From: Rhodococcus tibetensis
Lineage (GTDB): Bacteria; Actinomycetota; Actinomycetes; Mycobacteriales; Mycobacteriaceae
Assembly (NCBI RefSeq): GCF_024438035.1
Contig: NZ_JANFQF010000022.1
Location: 41,768-105,767 of the forward strand
DNA: 64,000 bases
Reading direction: 5' to 3'
Below, piece after piece: positions 1-9,659 of the stretch. How positions within the stretch are numbered: position 1 is the stretch's first letter; every line of letters starts with the position of its first letter. Under the pieces are notes generated by a model. That model was not told the DNA's origin and did not search any database. It saw only the letters and a list, made by a program, of their open reading frames with translations. Made by a program: the position numbers and the translations under genes.

Positions 1-287
1 GTCAGCGCGAGTTGTCACAGGACCGCTTCCGTCGATGGGCGCAACGGAGTGTCGGCGACACTCCCGACGCTCACGTCACCCCGCTGCCCAGTCCCGGTGT
101 CTACGCACGGCACAACGCCGTCGACATGCCGGCCATGCTGCCGGACGGCTCCTATTCTCGGCTGTCGGTCAGCCGGGTTCTCCAACAGCGCGGACGTCAC
201 CCCAGCGGGTCCGTGACGGGTGAGGTGCACGGCGCAGAAGTTTCGCCGACACAGTCCGCAGCGTTCGGTGAGGAGGGCACCCGGTGA
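1..287 (+). CDS. nuoJ: NADH-quinone oxidoreductase subunit J, C-terminal end (partial)
   Basis: This is the last ~95 residues of a protein running in from the left edge. Its stop overlaps the GTG start of nuoK (GTGA at 284-287). The visible part is hydrophilic and Pro/Ser-rich, as in the long C-terminal tails of actinobacterial NuoJ, so the assignment rests mainly on position directly before nuoK, nuoL, nuoM and nuoN. NuoJ is a membrane-arm subunit of proton-pumping complex I; its membrane segments lie outside the window. No start can be judged here. Confidence 0.8.
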   Translation, partial: QRELSQDRFRRWAQRSVGDTPDAHVTPLPSPGVYARHNAVDMPAMLPDGSYSRLSVSRVLQQRGRHPSGSVTGEVHGAEVSPTQSAAFGEEGTR

Positions 288-583
288 ACCCGGAAAACTA
301 CTTGTACCTGTCGGTCCTGCTGTTCACGATCGGCGCGGCGGGGGTTCTTCTCCGTCGCAACGCCATCGTCGTGTTCATGTGCATCGAACTGATGCTCAAC
401 GCTGCCAACCTGGCGTTCGTCACCTTCTCCCGAATGCACGGCAACCTCGACGGGCAAGTCTTCGCGTTCTTCACCATGGTCGTCGCAGCGGCCGAAGTGG
501 TGGTGGGTTTGGCGATCATCATGACCATTTTCCGGTCGCGCCGCTCGGCGTCGGTCGACGACGCCAACCTGCTGAGGTACTGA
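284..583 (+). CDS. nuoK: NADH-quinone oxidoreductase subunit K
   Basis: A 99-residue protein, the usual NuoK length, with three hydrophobic segments (about residues 4-24, 27-50 and 60-85). NuoK is a small antiporter-like membrane subunit of complex I. Two buried glutamates typical of the family are visible: one in the CIELMLN stretch of helix 2 and one in the AAAEVVVG stretch of helix 3. The GTG start overlaps the nuoJ stop, and nuoL begins one base after the stop, so translation is probably coupled along the operon. Confidence 0.97.
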   Translation: MNPENYLYLSVLLFTIGAAGVLLRRNAIVVFMCIELMLNAANLAFVTFSRMHGNLDGQVFAFFTMVVAAAEVVVGLAIIMTIFRSRRSASVDDANLLRY

Positions 584-584
584 C

Positions 585-2513
585 ATGAGCGGGGGGATTA
601 CGTCGCTCGTGTGGCTGCTGCCCGCTCTACCGCTGTTCGGTGCCGCCGTGCTGCTGCTGACAGGCCGCCGCAGCAACAGGTGGGGACACCTGCTCGGTTG
701 CGGGACGGCACTGGCCGCGTTCGCACTGGGTCTCGCGCTCTTCGTCGACATGCTGGGCGCGGACAAAGCCGATCGTGCGGTACACCAGAATTTGTTCAGC
801 TGGGTTCCGGTGGCCGGCCTGCAGGTCGACTTCGGACTGCAACTCGACCAGTTGTCCATCTGTTTCGTGCTGCTGATCACCGGCGTGGGGTCGCTGATCC
901 ACCTCTATTCCATCGGATACATGGCACACGGGCCCGACCCCGCCGGCCGCACCGCAGGCTCCGCGCCTGGCAGACGCCTGTTCTTCGCCTACCTCAACCT
1001 CTTCCTCGCCGCGATGCTCCTGCTGGTGCTAGCAGACAATTACCTGGGCCTGTACGTGGGCTGGGAGGGTGTCGGTCTCGCGTCCTACCTGCTCATCGGC
1101 TTCTGGCAGTACAAGCCGACGGCAGCGACCGCCGCCAAAAAGGCCTTCGTGGTCAACCGTGTGGGAGACATGGGGTTGGCCGTCGCGATGATGATCATGT
1201 TCGCGACCTTCGGCACCATTTCCTTCGCCGGAGTGTTCGCCGGCGCAGAAGGCGCGGGCCAGAGCATCACGACCGCAATCGGATTGACGCTACTCCTGGC
1301 CGCCTGCGGAAAGTCGGCGCAACTGCCGCTGCAGTCGTGGCTCGGTGATGCCATGGAGGGACCCACCCCCGTGTCGGCCCTCATCCACGCCGCAACCATG
1401 GTGACCGCCGGTGTCTACCTCATCGTCCGGTCCGGTCCGATCTTCGATCTCGCTCCCACCGCCCAGTTGGCTGTCGTCATCGTCGGAGCCGCCACCCTGC
1501 TGTTCGGGGCGATCATCGGTTGCGCCAAGGACGACATCAAGAAGGCGCTCGCCGCCTCCACGATGAGCCAGATCGGATACATGGTGCTGGCCGCCGGACT
1601 CGGCCCGGCCGGGTACGCATTCGCAATCATGCTGTTGCTGGCCCACGGCTTCTTCAAGGCCGGACTGTTCCTCGGCGCCGGATCGGTCATGCATGCCATG
1701 AACGACGAGACGGATATGCGACGCTACGGCGGACTGCGCACCGTCATGCCGATCACCTTCGCGACATTCGGTCTCGGCTACCTGGCCATCATCGGAATCC
1801 CGCCCTTCGCGGGCTTCTTCGCCAAGGATCCGATCATCGAGGTGGCCTTCGCCGCGGGTGGCGTCAAGGGCGTGATCCTCGGAACGGCCGCACTGCTCGG
1901 CGCCGGAATCACTGCCTTCTACATGACCCGCGTCATGCTCTTGACGTTCTTCGGGGACCGGCGCTGGGCGGCCGACGCGCATCCGCACGAGTCACCCCGG
2001 GTGATGACGATACCGATGCTCGTACTCGCGGTGGGTTCGGTCGGATCCGGTGCGGCACTGGCCATCGGTTCGTCGTTGGTGAACTGGCTGGAACCAGTTG
2101 TCGGCGCTCACCACGAGGAGGCGGCAATCCCGGTGTGGATGATGACCGTCCTCATCCTGGTGGTCGTGCTCGCCGGTGTCGCCGCGGCCTATCGGCAGTA
2201 TGCCGCAAAGGAAGTGCCCGAAACCGCTCCGGTCGCGGTCTCCCCGCTCACCCTCGCAGCCCGCAACGACCTCTACGGTGACACCGTCAACGAGGCGGTC
2301 GTGATGCGTCCCGGCCAGTATCTGACGCGGCTGCTGGTGTACTTCGACAACAAGGGCGTCGACGGCGTCGTCAACGGTGTCGCCTCCGCGGTGAGTGGGG
2401 GGTCAGGATTGATCAGGCGCCTGCAGACCGGCTTCGTCCGGTCGTATGCACTGTCCATGTTCACAGGTGCGGCACTGGTGGTCGCGACGATGATGCTGGT
2501 GAGGCTGTGGTGA
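585..2513 (+). CDS. nuoL: NADH-quinone oxidoreductase subunit L
   Basis: A 642-residue polytopic membrane protein, the normal length for NuoL, the distal antiporter-like proton channel of complex I with the long lateral helix. The core carries the family stretch ending [16 protein letters not shown] near residue 160, with the conserved membrane glutamate, then a conserved lysine region ([13 protein letters not shown]) and [12 protein letters not shown]. The C-terminal ~150 residues fit the lateral helix and last membrane segment. The stop overlaps the nuoM start, consistent with one polycistronic nuo transcript. Confidence 0.97.
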   Translation: MSGGITSLVWLLPALPLFGAAVLLLTGRRSNRWGHLLGCGTALAAFALGLALFVDMLGADKADRAVHQNLFSWVPVAGLQVDFGLQLDQLSICFVLLITGVGSLIHLYSIGYMAHGPDPAGRTAGSAPGRRLFFAYLNLFLAAMLLLVLADNYLGLYVGWEGVGLASYLLIGFWQYKPTAATAAKKAFVVNRVGDMGLAVAMMIMFATFGTISFAGVFAGAEGAGQSITTAIGLTLLLAACGKSAQLPLQSWLGDAMEGPTPVSALIHAATMVTAGVYLIVRSGPIFDLAPTAQLAVVIVGAATLLFGAIIGCAKDDIKKALAASTMSQIGYMVLAAGLGPAGYAFAIMLLLAHGFFKAGLFLGAGSVMHAMNDETDMRRYGGLRTVMPITFATFGLGYLAIIGIPPFAGFFAKDPIIEVAFAAGGVKGVILGTAALLGAGITAFYMTRVMLLTFFGDRRWAADAHPHESPRVMTIPMLVLAVGSVGSGAALAIGSSLVNWLEPVVGAHHEEAAIPVWMMTVLILVVVLAGVAAAYRQYAAKEVPETAPVAVSPLTLAARNDLYGDTVNEAVVMRPGQYLTRLLVYFDNKGVDGVVNGVASAVSGGSGLIRRLQTGFVRSYALSMFTGAALVVATMMLVRLW

Positions 2514-4111
2514 ACAACTTTCCCTGGCTGACGGTCCTCTGGGTGCTGCCGATGGTCGGCGCCGGCGTGGTCCTGGCAGTTCCCGCGCGCAGACGGCACC
2601 TCGCCAAGTCGATTGCGCTGGGTGTGGCCATAGCCGTTCTCGTCCTCGCGGGCGGGCTGGCGATCGGATTCGATGCAGGCGGCGCTCAATACCAGTTCGT
2701 CGAATCCCACTCGTGGATACCGGCTTTCGGTACCGGTTACACCCTGGGACTGGACGGCATCGCGCTGGTGCTGGTTCTGCTGACCGCGGTGCTGGTGCCG
2801 CTGCTGTTGCTGGCAGGCTGGAACGACGGCCAGGACGCGCCCGACTACACGCAGCGACGGGTGGCCCATACGTATGTGGCGTTGATCCTGATGGTCGAGG
2901 CGATGGTGCTGGTGTCGTTCACCGCCCTCGACATCCTGCTCTTCTACGTGTTCTTCGAGGCGATGCTCATCCCGATGTATTTCCTCATCGGAGGTTTCGG
3001 CGGGGCGCGCCGCTCGTATGCTGCGGTGAAGTTCCTGCTGTACAACCTCTTCGGCGGCCTGATCATGCTCGCTGCGGTGATCGGCCTCTACGTCGTGACC
3101 GCCGACGGGGGCACCGGGACGTTTGACTTCAGGGAGGTCGTGGCAGCCGCATCCGCGGGAGAGCTCGGCGCCGACCCCGCCGTTCTCAATGCACTGTTCC
3201 TCGGCTTCATGTTCGCCTTCGCCGTCAAGGCACCGCTGTGGCCGTTTCACTCCTGGCTCCCGGACGCGGCCGTGGAGGCGACACCGGCAAGTGCGGTGCT
3301 GATGATGGCCGTCGTCGACAAGGTGGGCACCTTCGCGATGCTGCGGTACTGCCTTCAACTGTTCCCCGAGGCGTCCGCTACGTTCGCGCCCCTGATCGCC
3401 ACGCTGGCGGTGATCGGCATTCTCTACGGCGCAGTGCTCGCTATCGGCCAAACCGACATGATGCGGCTGATCGCTTACACGTCGATTTCGCATTTCGGGT
3501 TCATCATCCTCGGGATCTTCGCCATGACCAGTCAGGGCCAAGCCGGCTCCACGCTCTACATGGTCAACCATGGAATCTCGACTGCGGCACTGTTCCTCAT
3601 CGCCGGGTTCCTGATCTCGCGCCGCGGCACGCGCCTCATCGACGCCTACGGCGGCGTGCAGAAGGTCGCGCCCGTTCTGGCCGGCACGTTCCTCGTCGCA
3701 GGGCTCGCGACGCTGTCCCTGCCCGGGCTGGCACCGTTCGTCAGTGAATTCCTCGTCCTCGTCGGCACCTATCCGCGCTACCAGGTTGCCGCCGTGTTCG
3801 CGGCCGGTGCACTCGTCCTCTCCGCCGTCTACGTGCTGTGGCTGTACCAGCGGGTGATGACCGGTCCGATCACCGAGGACAACGAGAAAGTCCGGGACCT
3901 CGTGCCCCGTGAACTGGCTGTGGTCGCACCGCTCATCGCTCTCTTGATCATCCTCGGCGTGTATCCCAAGCCCGCCCTGGACGTGATCACACCCGCCGTC
4001 GGCCAAATCCTCACCACGATCGACCGGCAAGACCCGGCGCCCACTGTTCCCACCGACCCCCGCAGCGGCTCCGTAGCCGAACAGGCACCGGACGGAGGTA
4101 CTCACCCATGA
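2507..4111 (+). CDS. nuoM: NADH-quinone oxidoreductase subunit M
   Basis: A ~534-residue polytopic antiporter-like subunit of complex I. The channel glutamate sits in [14 protein letters not shown] near residue 150. The conserved lysine region follows ([24 protein letters not shown], near 245), then the SHFGF and FVSEFL motifs. Two adjacent GTG codons (2507 and 2510) could start it; the second gives a GTGA overlap with the nuoL stop like the other junctions. The hydrophilic last ~35 residues are Pro/Asp-rich. The stop overlaps the nuoN start by four bases. Confidence 0.97.
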   Translation: MVNNFPWLTVLWVLPMVGAGVVLAVPARRRHLAKSIALGVAIAVLVLAGGLAIGFDAGGAQYQFVESHSWIPAFGTGYTLGLDGIALVLVLLTAVLVPLLLLAGWNDGQDAPDYTQRRVAHTYVALILMVEAMVLVSFTALDILLFYVFFEAMLIPMYFLIGGFGGARRSYAAVKFLLYNLFGGLIMLAAVIGLYVVTADGGTGTFDFREVVAAASAGELGADPAVLNALFLGFMFAFAVKAPLWPFHSWLPDAAVEATPASAVLMMAVVDKVGTFAMLRYCLQLFPEASATFAPLIATLAVIGILYGAVLAIGQTDMMRLIAYTSISHFGFIILGIFAMTSQGQAGSTLYMVNHGISTAALFLIAGFLISRRGTRLIDAYGGVQKVAPVLAGTFLVAGLATLSLPGLAPFVSEFLVLVGTYPRYQVAAVFAAGALVLSAVYVLWLYQRVMTGPITEDNEKVRDLVPRELAVVAPLIALLIILGVYPKPALDVITPAVGQILTTIDRQDPAPTVPTDPRSGSVAEQAPDGGTHP

Positions 4112-5730
4112 GTCCCGACACATTGCTCGCGCAGAGTCCGGCGCTGCCCACCCCGGACATCGAGTACGGTCAGCTTTCACCGATGCTCATCGTGTTCGGG
4201 GTGGCCGTGGCCGGCGTGCTCGTCGAGTCCTTCCTGCCACGCCGGGCCCGCTACACGAGTCATCTCGTTCTCAGCCTCGGTGGTCTCGCGGCGGCGTTCG
4301 TCGCCGTCGTCCTGCTCGCGGGAACACGTAGTTCGGCGGTCATGGGCGCCGTGATCATCGACGGACCGACCCTGTTTCTGCAAGGGACGATTCTGCTGGT
4401 CTCGATCCCGGCGATTCTGCTGATTGCCGAGCGGGGCCTCGACCGCATGCGGGTGTCGGCCGGTGTCGCGGTCAGTGCAGGCCGGGCAACCGCCGACGCC
4501 GCCGTGGTGGCGGATGCATTCGCCCCTCAGGCGGCGGCCCTACCCGGGAGCGCGGCCGAACGGGAGGCCGAGGAAGCCGGCGCCGCCCAGACCGAGGTCT
4601 TCCCCCTCACGTTGCTCGCAATCGGCGGGATGCTGTTGTTTCCCGCCGCAGGTGACCTTCTCACCATCTTCGTTGCCCTGGAAGTGCTGTCGCTGCCGCT
4701 GTACCTGCTGTGCGGACTGGCCCGCCGCCGACGCCTGCTGTCCCAGGAAGCTGCGCTCAAGTACTTCCTCCTCGGCGCGTTCTCCTCGGCGTTCTTCCTC
4801 TACGGAGTGGCGCTGCTCTACGGTTACGCCGGGACGGTCCAGCTGGCAGGGATCGCTGATACCGTCGCCGATGGTTCCGGCAACGAGGGAATGGCCCTGA
4901 TCGGCACCGGACTGCTCGCGGTGGGGTTGTTGTTCAAAGTCGGTGCGGTGCCGTTCCATTCGTGGATACCGGACGTTTACCAGGGCGCCCCCACCTCGAT
5001 TACCGCATTCATGGCGGCGGCTACCAAGATCGCGGCCTTCGGCGCGATGCTCCGCATCTTCTACGTCGCCCTCCCCGGCCTCCGCGACGACTGGCGGCCC
5101 ATGCTGTGGGTGGTTGCCATCCTCACCATGGTCATCGGTGCGGTCCTGGCGGTGACTCAGACCGATGTGAAACGTATGCTCGCGTACTCGTCGATCGCCC
5201 ACGCCGGGTTCATCCTCACGGGTCTCATCGCCGCCAACGACGCCGGGTTGTCGTCGACGATGTTCTACCTCCTCGCCTACGGCTTCAGCACCCTCGGCGC
5301 CTTCGCTGTCGTCACCCTCGTCCGGGACTCCGACGGGGAGGTCACGGAGATGTCGCGGTGGGCGGGAGTGGGCAGGCGTTCACCTCTCGTCGGGGTGGTA
5401 TTCGCCTTGTTCCTGCTCGCTTTCGCCGGTATCCCGCTGACCAGTGGGTTCGTCGGCAAATTTGCGGTCTTCCAGGCCGCGATCGAGGGCGGCGCCACCC
5501 CACTCGTCCTCGTCGGGGTAGTGAGCAGCGCGATCGCGGCGTTCTTCTACGTGCGCGTTATCGTGCTGATGTTCTTCTCGGAGCCGCGGGACGACGCGCC
5601 GACGGTCGTGATACCCAGCGTGCTGACCACAGCCGCCGTCTCCGTCTCCGTCGTGGTCACCATTGTTCTGGGCATCCTGCCGCAGACCGCGCTCGATATC
5701 GCCGACCGGGCTGCAGTATTCGTGCGCTGA
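4108..5730 (+). CDS. nuoN: NADH-quinone oxidoreductase subunit N
   Basis: A 540-residue polytopic membrane protein, the last gene of the nuo operon. Family signatures include FVALEVLSLPLYLL with the membrane glutamate near residue 195, KVGAVPFHSWIPDVYQGAPT near 280 and the SSIAHAGF stretch. An insertion of ~40 Ala/Glu-rich residues near 115-155 lies between early helices, as often in actinobacterial NuoN. The ATGA overlap with nuoM supports the start. It forms one of the three antiporter-like channels. Confidence 0.97.
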   Translation: MSPDTLLAQSPALPTPDIEYGQLSPMLIVFGVAVAGVLVESFLPRRARYTSHLVLSLGGLAAAFVAVVLLAGTRSSAVMGAVIIDGPTLFLQGTILLVSIPAILLIAERGLDRMRVSAGVAVSAGRATADAAVVADAFAPQAAALPGSAAEREAEEAGAAQTEVFPLTLLAIGGMLLFPAAGDLLTIFVALEVLSLPLYLLCGLARRRRLLSQEAALKYFLLGAFSSAFFLYGVALLYGYAGTVQLAGIADTVADGSGNEGMALIGTGLLAVGLLFKVGAVPFHSWIPDVYQGAPTSITAFMAAATKIAAFGAMLRIFYVALPGLRDDWRPMLWVVAILTMVIGAVLAVTQTDVKRMLAYSSIAHAGFILTGLIAANDAGLSSTMFYLLAYGFSTLGAFAVVTLVRDSDGEVTEMSRWAGVGRRSPLVGVVFALFLLAFAGIPLTSGFVGKFAVFQAAIEGGATPLVLVGVVSSAIAAFFYVRVIVLMFFSEPRDDAPTVVIPSVLTTAAVSVSVVVTIVLGILPQTALDIADRAAVFVR

Positions 5731-5772
5731 GCCGGGCCGGCAATCAGGCTGGGTGCGTCCGACGTATCGGGC

Positions 5773-5853
5773 TCAGAAGATCGTCCCGAGATTGCCCTGC
5801 AACAGAGCCGACACTACATACAGCACAATGACCAGCGGATAGTACAGGTTCAT
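5773..5853 (-). CDS. 26-residue membrane micro-protein (hypothetical)
   Basis: A very short ORF too small for standard gene calling. ATG at 5853 is preceded seven bases away by a perfect GGAGGT (complement of 5861-5866), the best Shine-Dalgarno site I noticed in the window. The product begins MNLYYPLVIVLYVVSALL and ends QGNLGTIF: essentially one transmembrane helix with a short polar tail. It is antisense to and convergent with nuoN, starting ~410 bases downstream of the cspA start on the same strand and beyond the cspA terminator. I do not recognise the family; small single-helix proteins often modulate membrane complexes, but nothing here shows a partner. Confidence 0.55.
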   Translation of the reverse strand: MNLYYPLVIVLYVVSALLQGNLGTIF

Positions 5854-5999
5854 CGCTGTCACCTCCATGGGAGCCCGGTCGTTCGTGATCGTGCGACGAC
5901 CACCGGACGAGTACCCACTTGCCGCACGGCATACGAGTGCACTGCATCACGATTGGGTACCCCACACCGCGCGGGTGGAGAAGCGCCCCGAGGCCTCGC

Positions 6000-6051
6000 C
6001 GTAACGTGCGAAGGCCGCACCCGAAACAATCGGGCGCGGCCTCACGTTACG
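6000..6051 (-). terminator. Hairpin downstream of cspA
   Basis: Long imperfect inverted repeat with outer arms CGTAACGTG and CACGTTACG and inner arms AGGCCGCACCC and GGGCGCGGCCT around a short A-rich loop. It starts ten bases after the cspA stop and should end that transcript. Confidence 0.75.
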
Positions 6052-6061
6052 TCTGGATCCG

Positions 6062-6265
6062 TCAGACGGGATGCACGTTCTGGGCTTGCGGGCCCTTCTG
6101 TCCCTGGCCGACCTCGAACTCCACACGCTGGTTCTCGTCGAGCGACTTGTAGCCGCTGCCCGAGATCTCCGAGTAGTGAACGAAAAGGTCGGCACTGCCG
6201 TCATCCGGTGCGATGAACCCGAATCCCTTTTCGCTGTTGAACCACTTCACAACACCCTGCGCCAT
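6062..6265 (-). CDS. cspA: Cold-shock protein
   Basis: A 67-residue single cold-shock domain protein ([18 protein letters not shown] start) with both nucleic-acid-binding motifs: RNP1 as KGFGFI and RNP2 as LFVHYSEI. It binds single-stranded RNA and DNA in the cytoplasm as an RNA chaperone. The start at 6265 is chosen because AGGGAG lies eight bases upstream and family members begin MA-GxVKWF; a longer in-frame start six codons earlier lacks these. About 145 bases separate it from the next gene, room for a 5' leader. Confidence 0.95.
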   Translation of the reverse strand: MAQGVVKWFNSEKGFGFIAPDDGSADLFVHYSEISGSGYKSLDENQRVEFEVGQGQKGPQAQNVHPV

Positions 6266-6411
6266 ACCGTTAACTCCCTGCAACTGTCCGCCGAACGCTC
6301 ATATCGAGGCCCGGTCGTACACCCATACTGCCACCCTCTGCCGCGGAACGAGTGCATTTACCGACGTTCGGCTTCCGACCGGGCGAAAAACCGTGGTAGC
6401 GCGCCTGCGCA

Positions 6412-6822
6412 TCACTGCGGCTGCGTGATGTTCACCATCCATGAGATGCCGAACCGGTCCACGCAGGCGCCGAACTCGTCGCCCCACATCTGCTTCTCGA
6501 GGGGGACGGACACCGTCCCGTTCTCGGAGAGTTTCGTCCAGTAGCCGCGCAGCTCGTCGGCGTCGTCACCGGAGAGACTGACGGCAATGTTGTCGCCCGG
6601 GTTGTGCGGCATCCCAGGAGGGGTGTCGGCGCCCATCAGCACGAATCCGTTGTCGGCTTCGAGCAGCGAGTGCATGATCTTGTCGCTGCTCTCGGCGTCG
6701 GGCGCACCGAATTCTCCGAAGGTGTTGATCGACAGCGAACCGCCGAACACCTCCTTGTAGAATTCCATCGCCTCTCGTGCGTTGCCGCCGAAGCTGATGT
6801 ACGGATTGAGACGTGAGGCCAT
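6412..6822 (-). CDS. PhnB-like VOC superfamily protein
   Basis: A 136-residue protein of the vicinal oxygen chelate fold, PhnB / 3-demethylubiquinone methyltransferase-like subgroup. It begins MASRLNPYISFGGNAREAME and carries the family stretch FYKEVFGGSL near residues 20-30. The C-terminal part (WGDEFGACVDRFGISWMVN) matches the usual last strand and helix. GAAGGAG lies just upstream of ATG 6822, which decides this start over longer reading-frame extensions. Such proteins are cytoplasmic dimers of mostly unknown substrate. It lies at the 3' end of the CHAT operon on the same strand, ~110 bases downstream, and may be independent. Confidence 0.85.
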   Translation of the reverse strand: MASRLNPYISFGGNAREAMEFYKEVFGGSLSINTFGEFGAPDAESSDKIMHSLLEADNGFVLMGADTPPGMPHNPGDNIAVSLSGDDADELRGYWTKLSENGTVSVPLEKQMWGDEFGACVDRFGISWMVNITQPQ

Positions 6823-6932
6823 GGCGAAGCTCCTTCTCGGTGCAGAAATTGTTTCTCGTGGCGATCCGACACACCGACGGTACAGCGAAGAGCGGTCGCT
6901 CGACCCCGGATCAGTGCAGCCCTGGATCGGTT

Positions 6933-8201
6933 CTAAGTGGACACCGTCGCGAACGCTCCCCACAGCACCGGCGAGTGGGCGATGGTCCGCTCCTCTCGCC
7001 ACGCCGACGATCGCTCTCGCTGCCAGTCGCAGAGCGCGTTGACCGCATCCGGGCTCTCGTGTGCGGAGTCCACGGAACAGATTGCCGACTGCAAGGGACG
7101 TTCCCCGGGACGTGCCCCCGCCAGGCGCTCGAAGGCGAGGTCGGTGGGCAGAGTCCACCGACTGGCCGTGACCAGTTCGGCGCCGCCGCTGATCATCGCC
7201 GAGACCAGGCCCAGCGCCTCACCGAAGCGGAGGTCGCCGCCGCTCTCACAAGCGATGAGGGCAACCCTGCTAGGGATGGGCCACAAGTCGGGTCCGGCAA
7301 CGGGGTCGTCGGTGAGGGCGTGGGTGCCCAAGAGCAGGTCCTTCGCCGACAGCGGTCGGTGTGCCCGCGTCGCCTCCGCGAACCCGATCGTCTCCGCCCG
7401 GCACGCCAGATGCAGCTCTGCGTGCTCGCTCTGGCCGGACTCGGGCACCGCTGCGGTCACATGGCCGACATAGATCAGTCTGCTGGCGCCGCCCCGCAGC
7501 GCTTCGCCCAGCCACTCCCGGTCCACGTCCTCCCGACGGAACATACCGGTGGGGTCGGTGACCCTTGGCTCGAGCCGGTTCTGCTCGGCATACTCGGCGA
7601 TGTGTCGGGACAGGGGCGCCTCCCCCGACATCCGGCCCAGCACCGAGCCGAGTACGGAATCCGCTCGATATCCCGGTACTCGTGGATCGAGGACGGCGAC
7701 GACGGGCAGCTCTCGCGTGTGGCGCCACGAGCGCGGAGAGCGCCCGGGGGCGTGGACGATACTCAGTGGTGCGAGCAGGCTGATGTCCGCAATATCGATC
7801 AGGCGCATGTGGGCGTCCGGGGCGATCAGTTCCCATGGAACCTGCGCGACGCGGGGTGACGGCTGGATCCGGATGTGTGGCCGGACCCCGCGGGTATACA
7901 ACTCGTGCAGTTGCGCGGCGAGACCGAACGGGAGGAACGTTCGCGAAAGCTGCTGTGCCAGTGCGTGCTCTGCGTCGTACGTGGCAAAGTCGGCGACCGT
8001 CAGAACATATTCGAGATTTTCCGGTACGGCGGCGTTCGGCACAGCAGGTGTCAGCGCGGCGAGTGCCTCGTCCAGTTGTGCCGCCGTCACGACCGAGACT
8101 CCGCCCGAATAGGTGTCGCCCGACCACCGCCACGACGTATACAGGTCTCCCGCATCGGCCATCCGCACGAAGACGGTGGGACGCTCCGTCGACATCACCA
8201 T
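6933..8201 (-). CDS. CHAT domain (caspase-like) protease
   Basis: About 420 residues. The C-terminal half is a CHAT domain: the catalytic pair is His245 in LIYVGHVTAA and Cys316 in VALIACESGG, followed by the family-typical SAMISGGAELVTASRW. CHAT proteins are clan CD peptidases related to caspases and separase. The N-terminal half (to ~200) has the alpha/beta region usually preceding CHAT. The start lies in the sequence ATGGTGATG at 8201-8193, overlapping the stop of the TPR gene. Normally TPR and CHAT are one polypeptide; here they are two coupled genes. Last gene of a five-gene operon. Confidence 0.85.
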   Translation of the reverse strand: MVMSTERPTVFVRMADAGDLYTSWRWSGDTYSGGVSVVTAAQLDEALAALTPAVPNAAVPENLEYVLTVADFATYDAEHALAQQLSRTFLPFGLAAQLHELYTRGVRPHIRIQPSPRVAQVPWELIAPDAHMRLIDIADISLLAPLSIVHAPGRSPRSWRHTRELPVVAVLDPRVPGYRADSVLGSVLGRMSGEAPLSRHIAEYAEQNRLEPRVTDPTGMFRREDVDREWLGEALRGGASRLIYVGHVTAAVPESGQSEHAELHLACRAETIGFAEATRAHRPLSAKDLLLGTHALTDDPVAGPDLWPIPSRVALIACESGGDLRFGEALGLVSAMISGGAELVTASRWTLPTDLAFERLAGARPGERPLQSAICSVDSAHESPDAVNALCDWQRERSSAWREERTIAHSPVLWGAFATVST

Positions 8202-9658
8202 GCCGGGACCGATCGGCCGTCGCGGACCGGGTGGCCGTAACGCTTCTCGGCCATCGCGATGTGCGGCTCGAGCGCGACGCGGCCACCGTGAGACACTGTG
8301 AGCTGCGGTGGCAGACAAACGGGCAGGCCGACGCCCGCGGCAACCCCGGCCAGGGCGGTTCCGAGCTGGAATGCGGTCGACACGTCGAGAGTGTGGTCCG
8401 GAAGGGCAGGCATCACGAGCGGTAACGTCGCCGCCGGGCTGCCGGTGGAGCGGTCGAGATCCAATGTGGTGCCCGCGCACTGCGCCTCGATGAGATCACT
8501 GACGAGAAGGGCATCACCGCAGCCGTAGGAAAGGCGGAATGCCAACGCCATAGCCGGGTCCGCGATGTGCCGGTTCCATTGCTCGCGCTGAAAACCGTTC
8601 GGGAGGGTGTAGCGCACGGCGTTGACGGTGAGTGCCGCGGGCACTGCGAGGTCGACGGCTCGCTTTCGCAGCGCCGGGTCGGGGTGGTCGTTCAGCATCG
8701 CTTCCAACAGTGTCGCGTGCCAGACGTCGACCTGTGCGCAGTGCAATCCCAGGCCCAGCTCGGCGTACGTCTCGACAGCGGAAGCGAGGAGAGCCTCACC
8801 CTCGTCCCGGCGTCCGGCGCCGAAAGCCAGCGTGGCGAGGCGAGTGTTGACGTCCGCGACATCGAGTAACGCCCCGGAATCCGCGAAGTGCTGGGCGCTG
8901 CGCCGGTAGAGCGCGCTCGCGCGCTCGGTCTGGTCGCGTCTTTCCGCCACAAATGCCAGGACCTTCAGTCCGATCCCCACCCGATGGCCGACCCCGGCCT
9001 GCTCGAAGTGTGTCTGGATGCCCAAATTCTGCTGTGTTTCGGCGACGGCGTTGTTGTCACCGGCCTCGGCGAAGGCGGCGAGAGCTTGGCCGGCGAAATC
9101 GTCAGCGAGGTCGAAGCGGCCGGTCTCGAAATGGACCGCCGCCAGATTCATCAATGGGTGGCCGGCAAGGTGTGGCGCGGAATGTACTGCGGCCCCAAGT
9201 GACTCGTGGGCCAGGTCGGCCGCGTACGCCCATTGCTGCCGGTGGATGGCGACGGCTGTCAACGACAACAGGCAAGGGATGCGGAGGTCCTCGAGGTCGT
9301 CGTGACCGGTCAGCAGGGAGCGCGCCTGCTCGAGTGCGGTCTGCGCACCGTCGAGGTCCCCCACGTGCTGGAGGGTCTGTGACAGATTGATCAACGCGAC
9401 GGGACGAATCCTGCGAGCGTCCGCCGACATGGCGGCGAGGGCCTCGCGGTAGCGGTCGACGGCCGTGACGTGGTCACCCAACTCGTCGGACATACTGGCG
9501 GCGTTGATCATTGCGCTGATCCGTAGATCGTCGGAGGCGGTGCGCGCAACCTGCTCGAAGGTGTCCCGCGCTGCGGTGAGGTCACCGCGGGCGTACGCGG
9601 CGCCGCCTGCGGCGAGCAGGTCACGGGCCTCGTCCGGCGACAGTGGGTGATCCGTCAT
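8195..9658 (-). CDS. TPR-repeat protein, partner of the CHAT protease
   Basis: 487 residues. Roughly 1-310 is a run of TPR-like helical hairpins (for example GGAAYARGDLTAARDTFEQV near 18, LGDHVTAVDRYREALA near 60, VGDLDGAQTALEQA near 98). The remaining ~170 residues resemble the linker that precedes CHAT domains in fused TPR-CHAT proteins. The ATG is one base after the upstream gene's stop, and its own stop overlaps the CHAT start. From known TPR-CHAT proteins, the likely role is sensing or holding the protease inactive. No membrane segment or signal peptide is visible. Confidence 0.8.
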   Translation of the reverse strand: MTDHPLSPDEARDLLAAGGAAYARGDLTAARDTFEQVARTASDDLRISAMINAASMSDELGDHVTAVDRYREALAAMSADARRIRPVALINLSQTLQHVGDLDGAQTALEQARSLLTGHDDLEDLRIPCLLSLTAVAIHRQQWAYAADLAHESLGAAVHSAPHLAGHPLMNLAAVHFETGRFDLADDFAGQALAAFAEAGDNNAVAETQQNLGIQTHFEQAGVGHRVGIGLKVLAFVAERRDQTERASALYRRSAQHFADSGALLDVADVNTRLATLAFGAGRRDEGEALLASAVETYAELGLGLHCAQVDVWHATLLEAMLNDHPDPALRKRAVDLAVPAALTVNAVRYTLPNGFQREQWNRHIADPAMALAFRLSYGCGDALLVSDLIEAQCAGTTLDLDRSTGSPAATLPLVMPALPDHTLDVSTAFQLGTALAGVAAGVGLPVCLPPQLTVSHGGRVALEPHIAMAEKRYGHPVRDGRSVPAW

Positions 9659-9659
9659 G

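Noticed and set aside
2273..4180. 635-codon minus-strand open frame
   Set aside because: Antisense to nuoM, with the Asp/Glu/Gln/Arg/His-rich composition produced by reading membrane genes backwards in high-GC DNA; no family resemblance.
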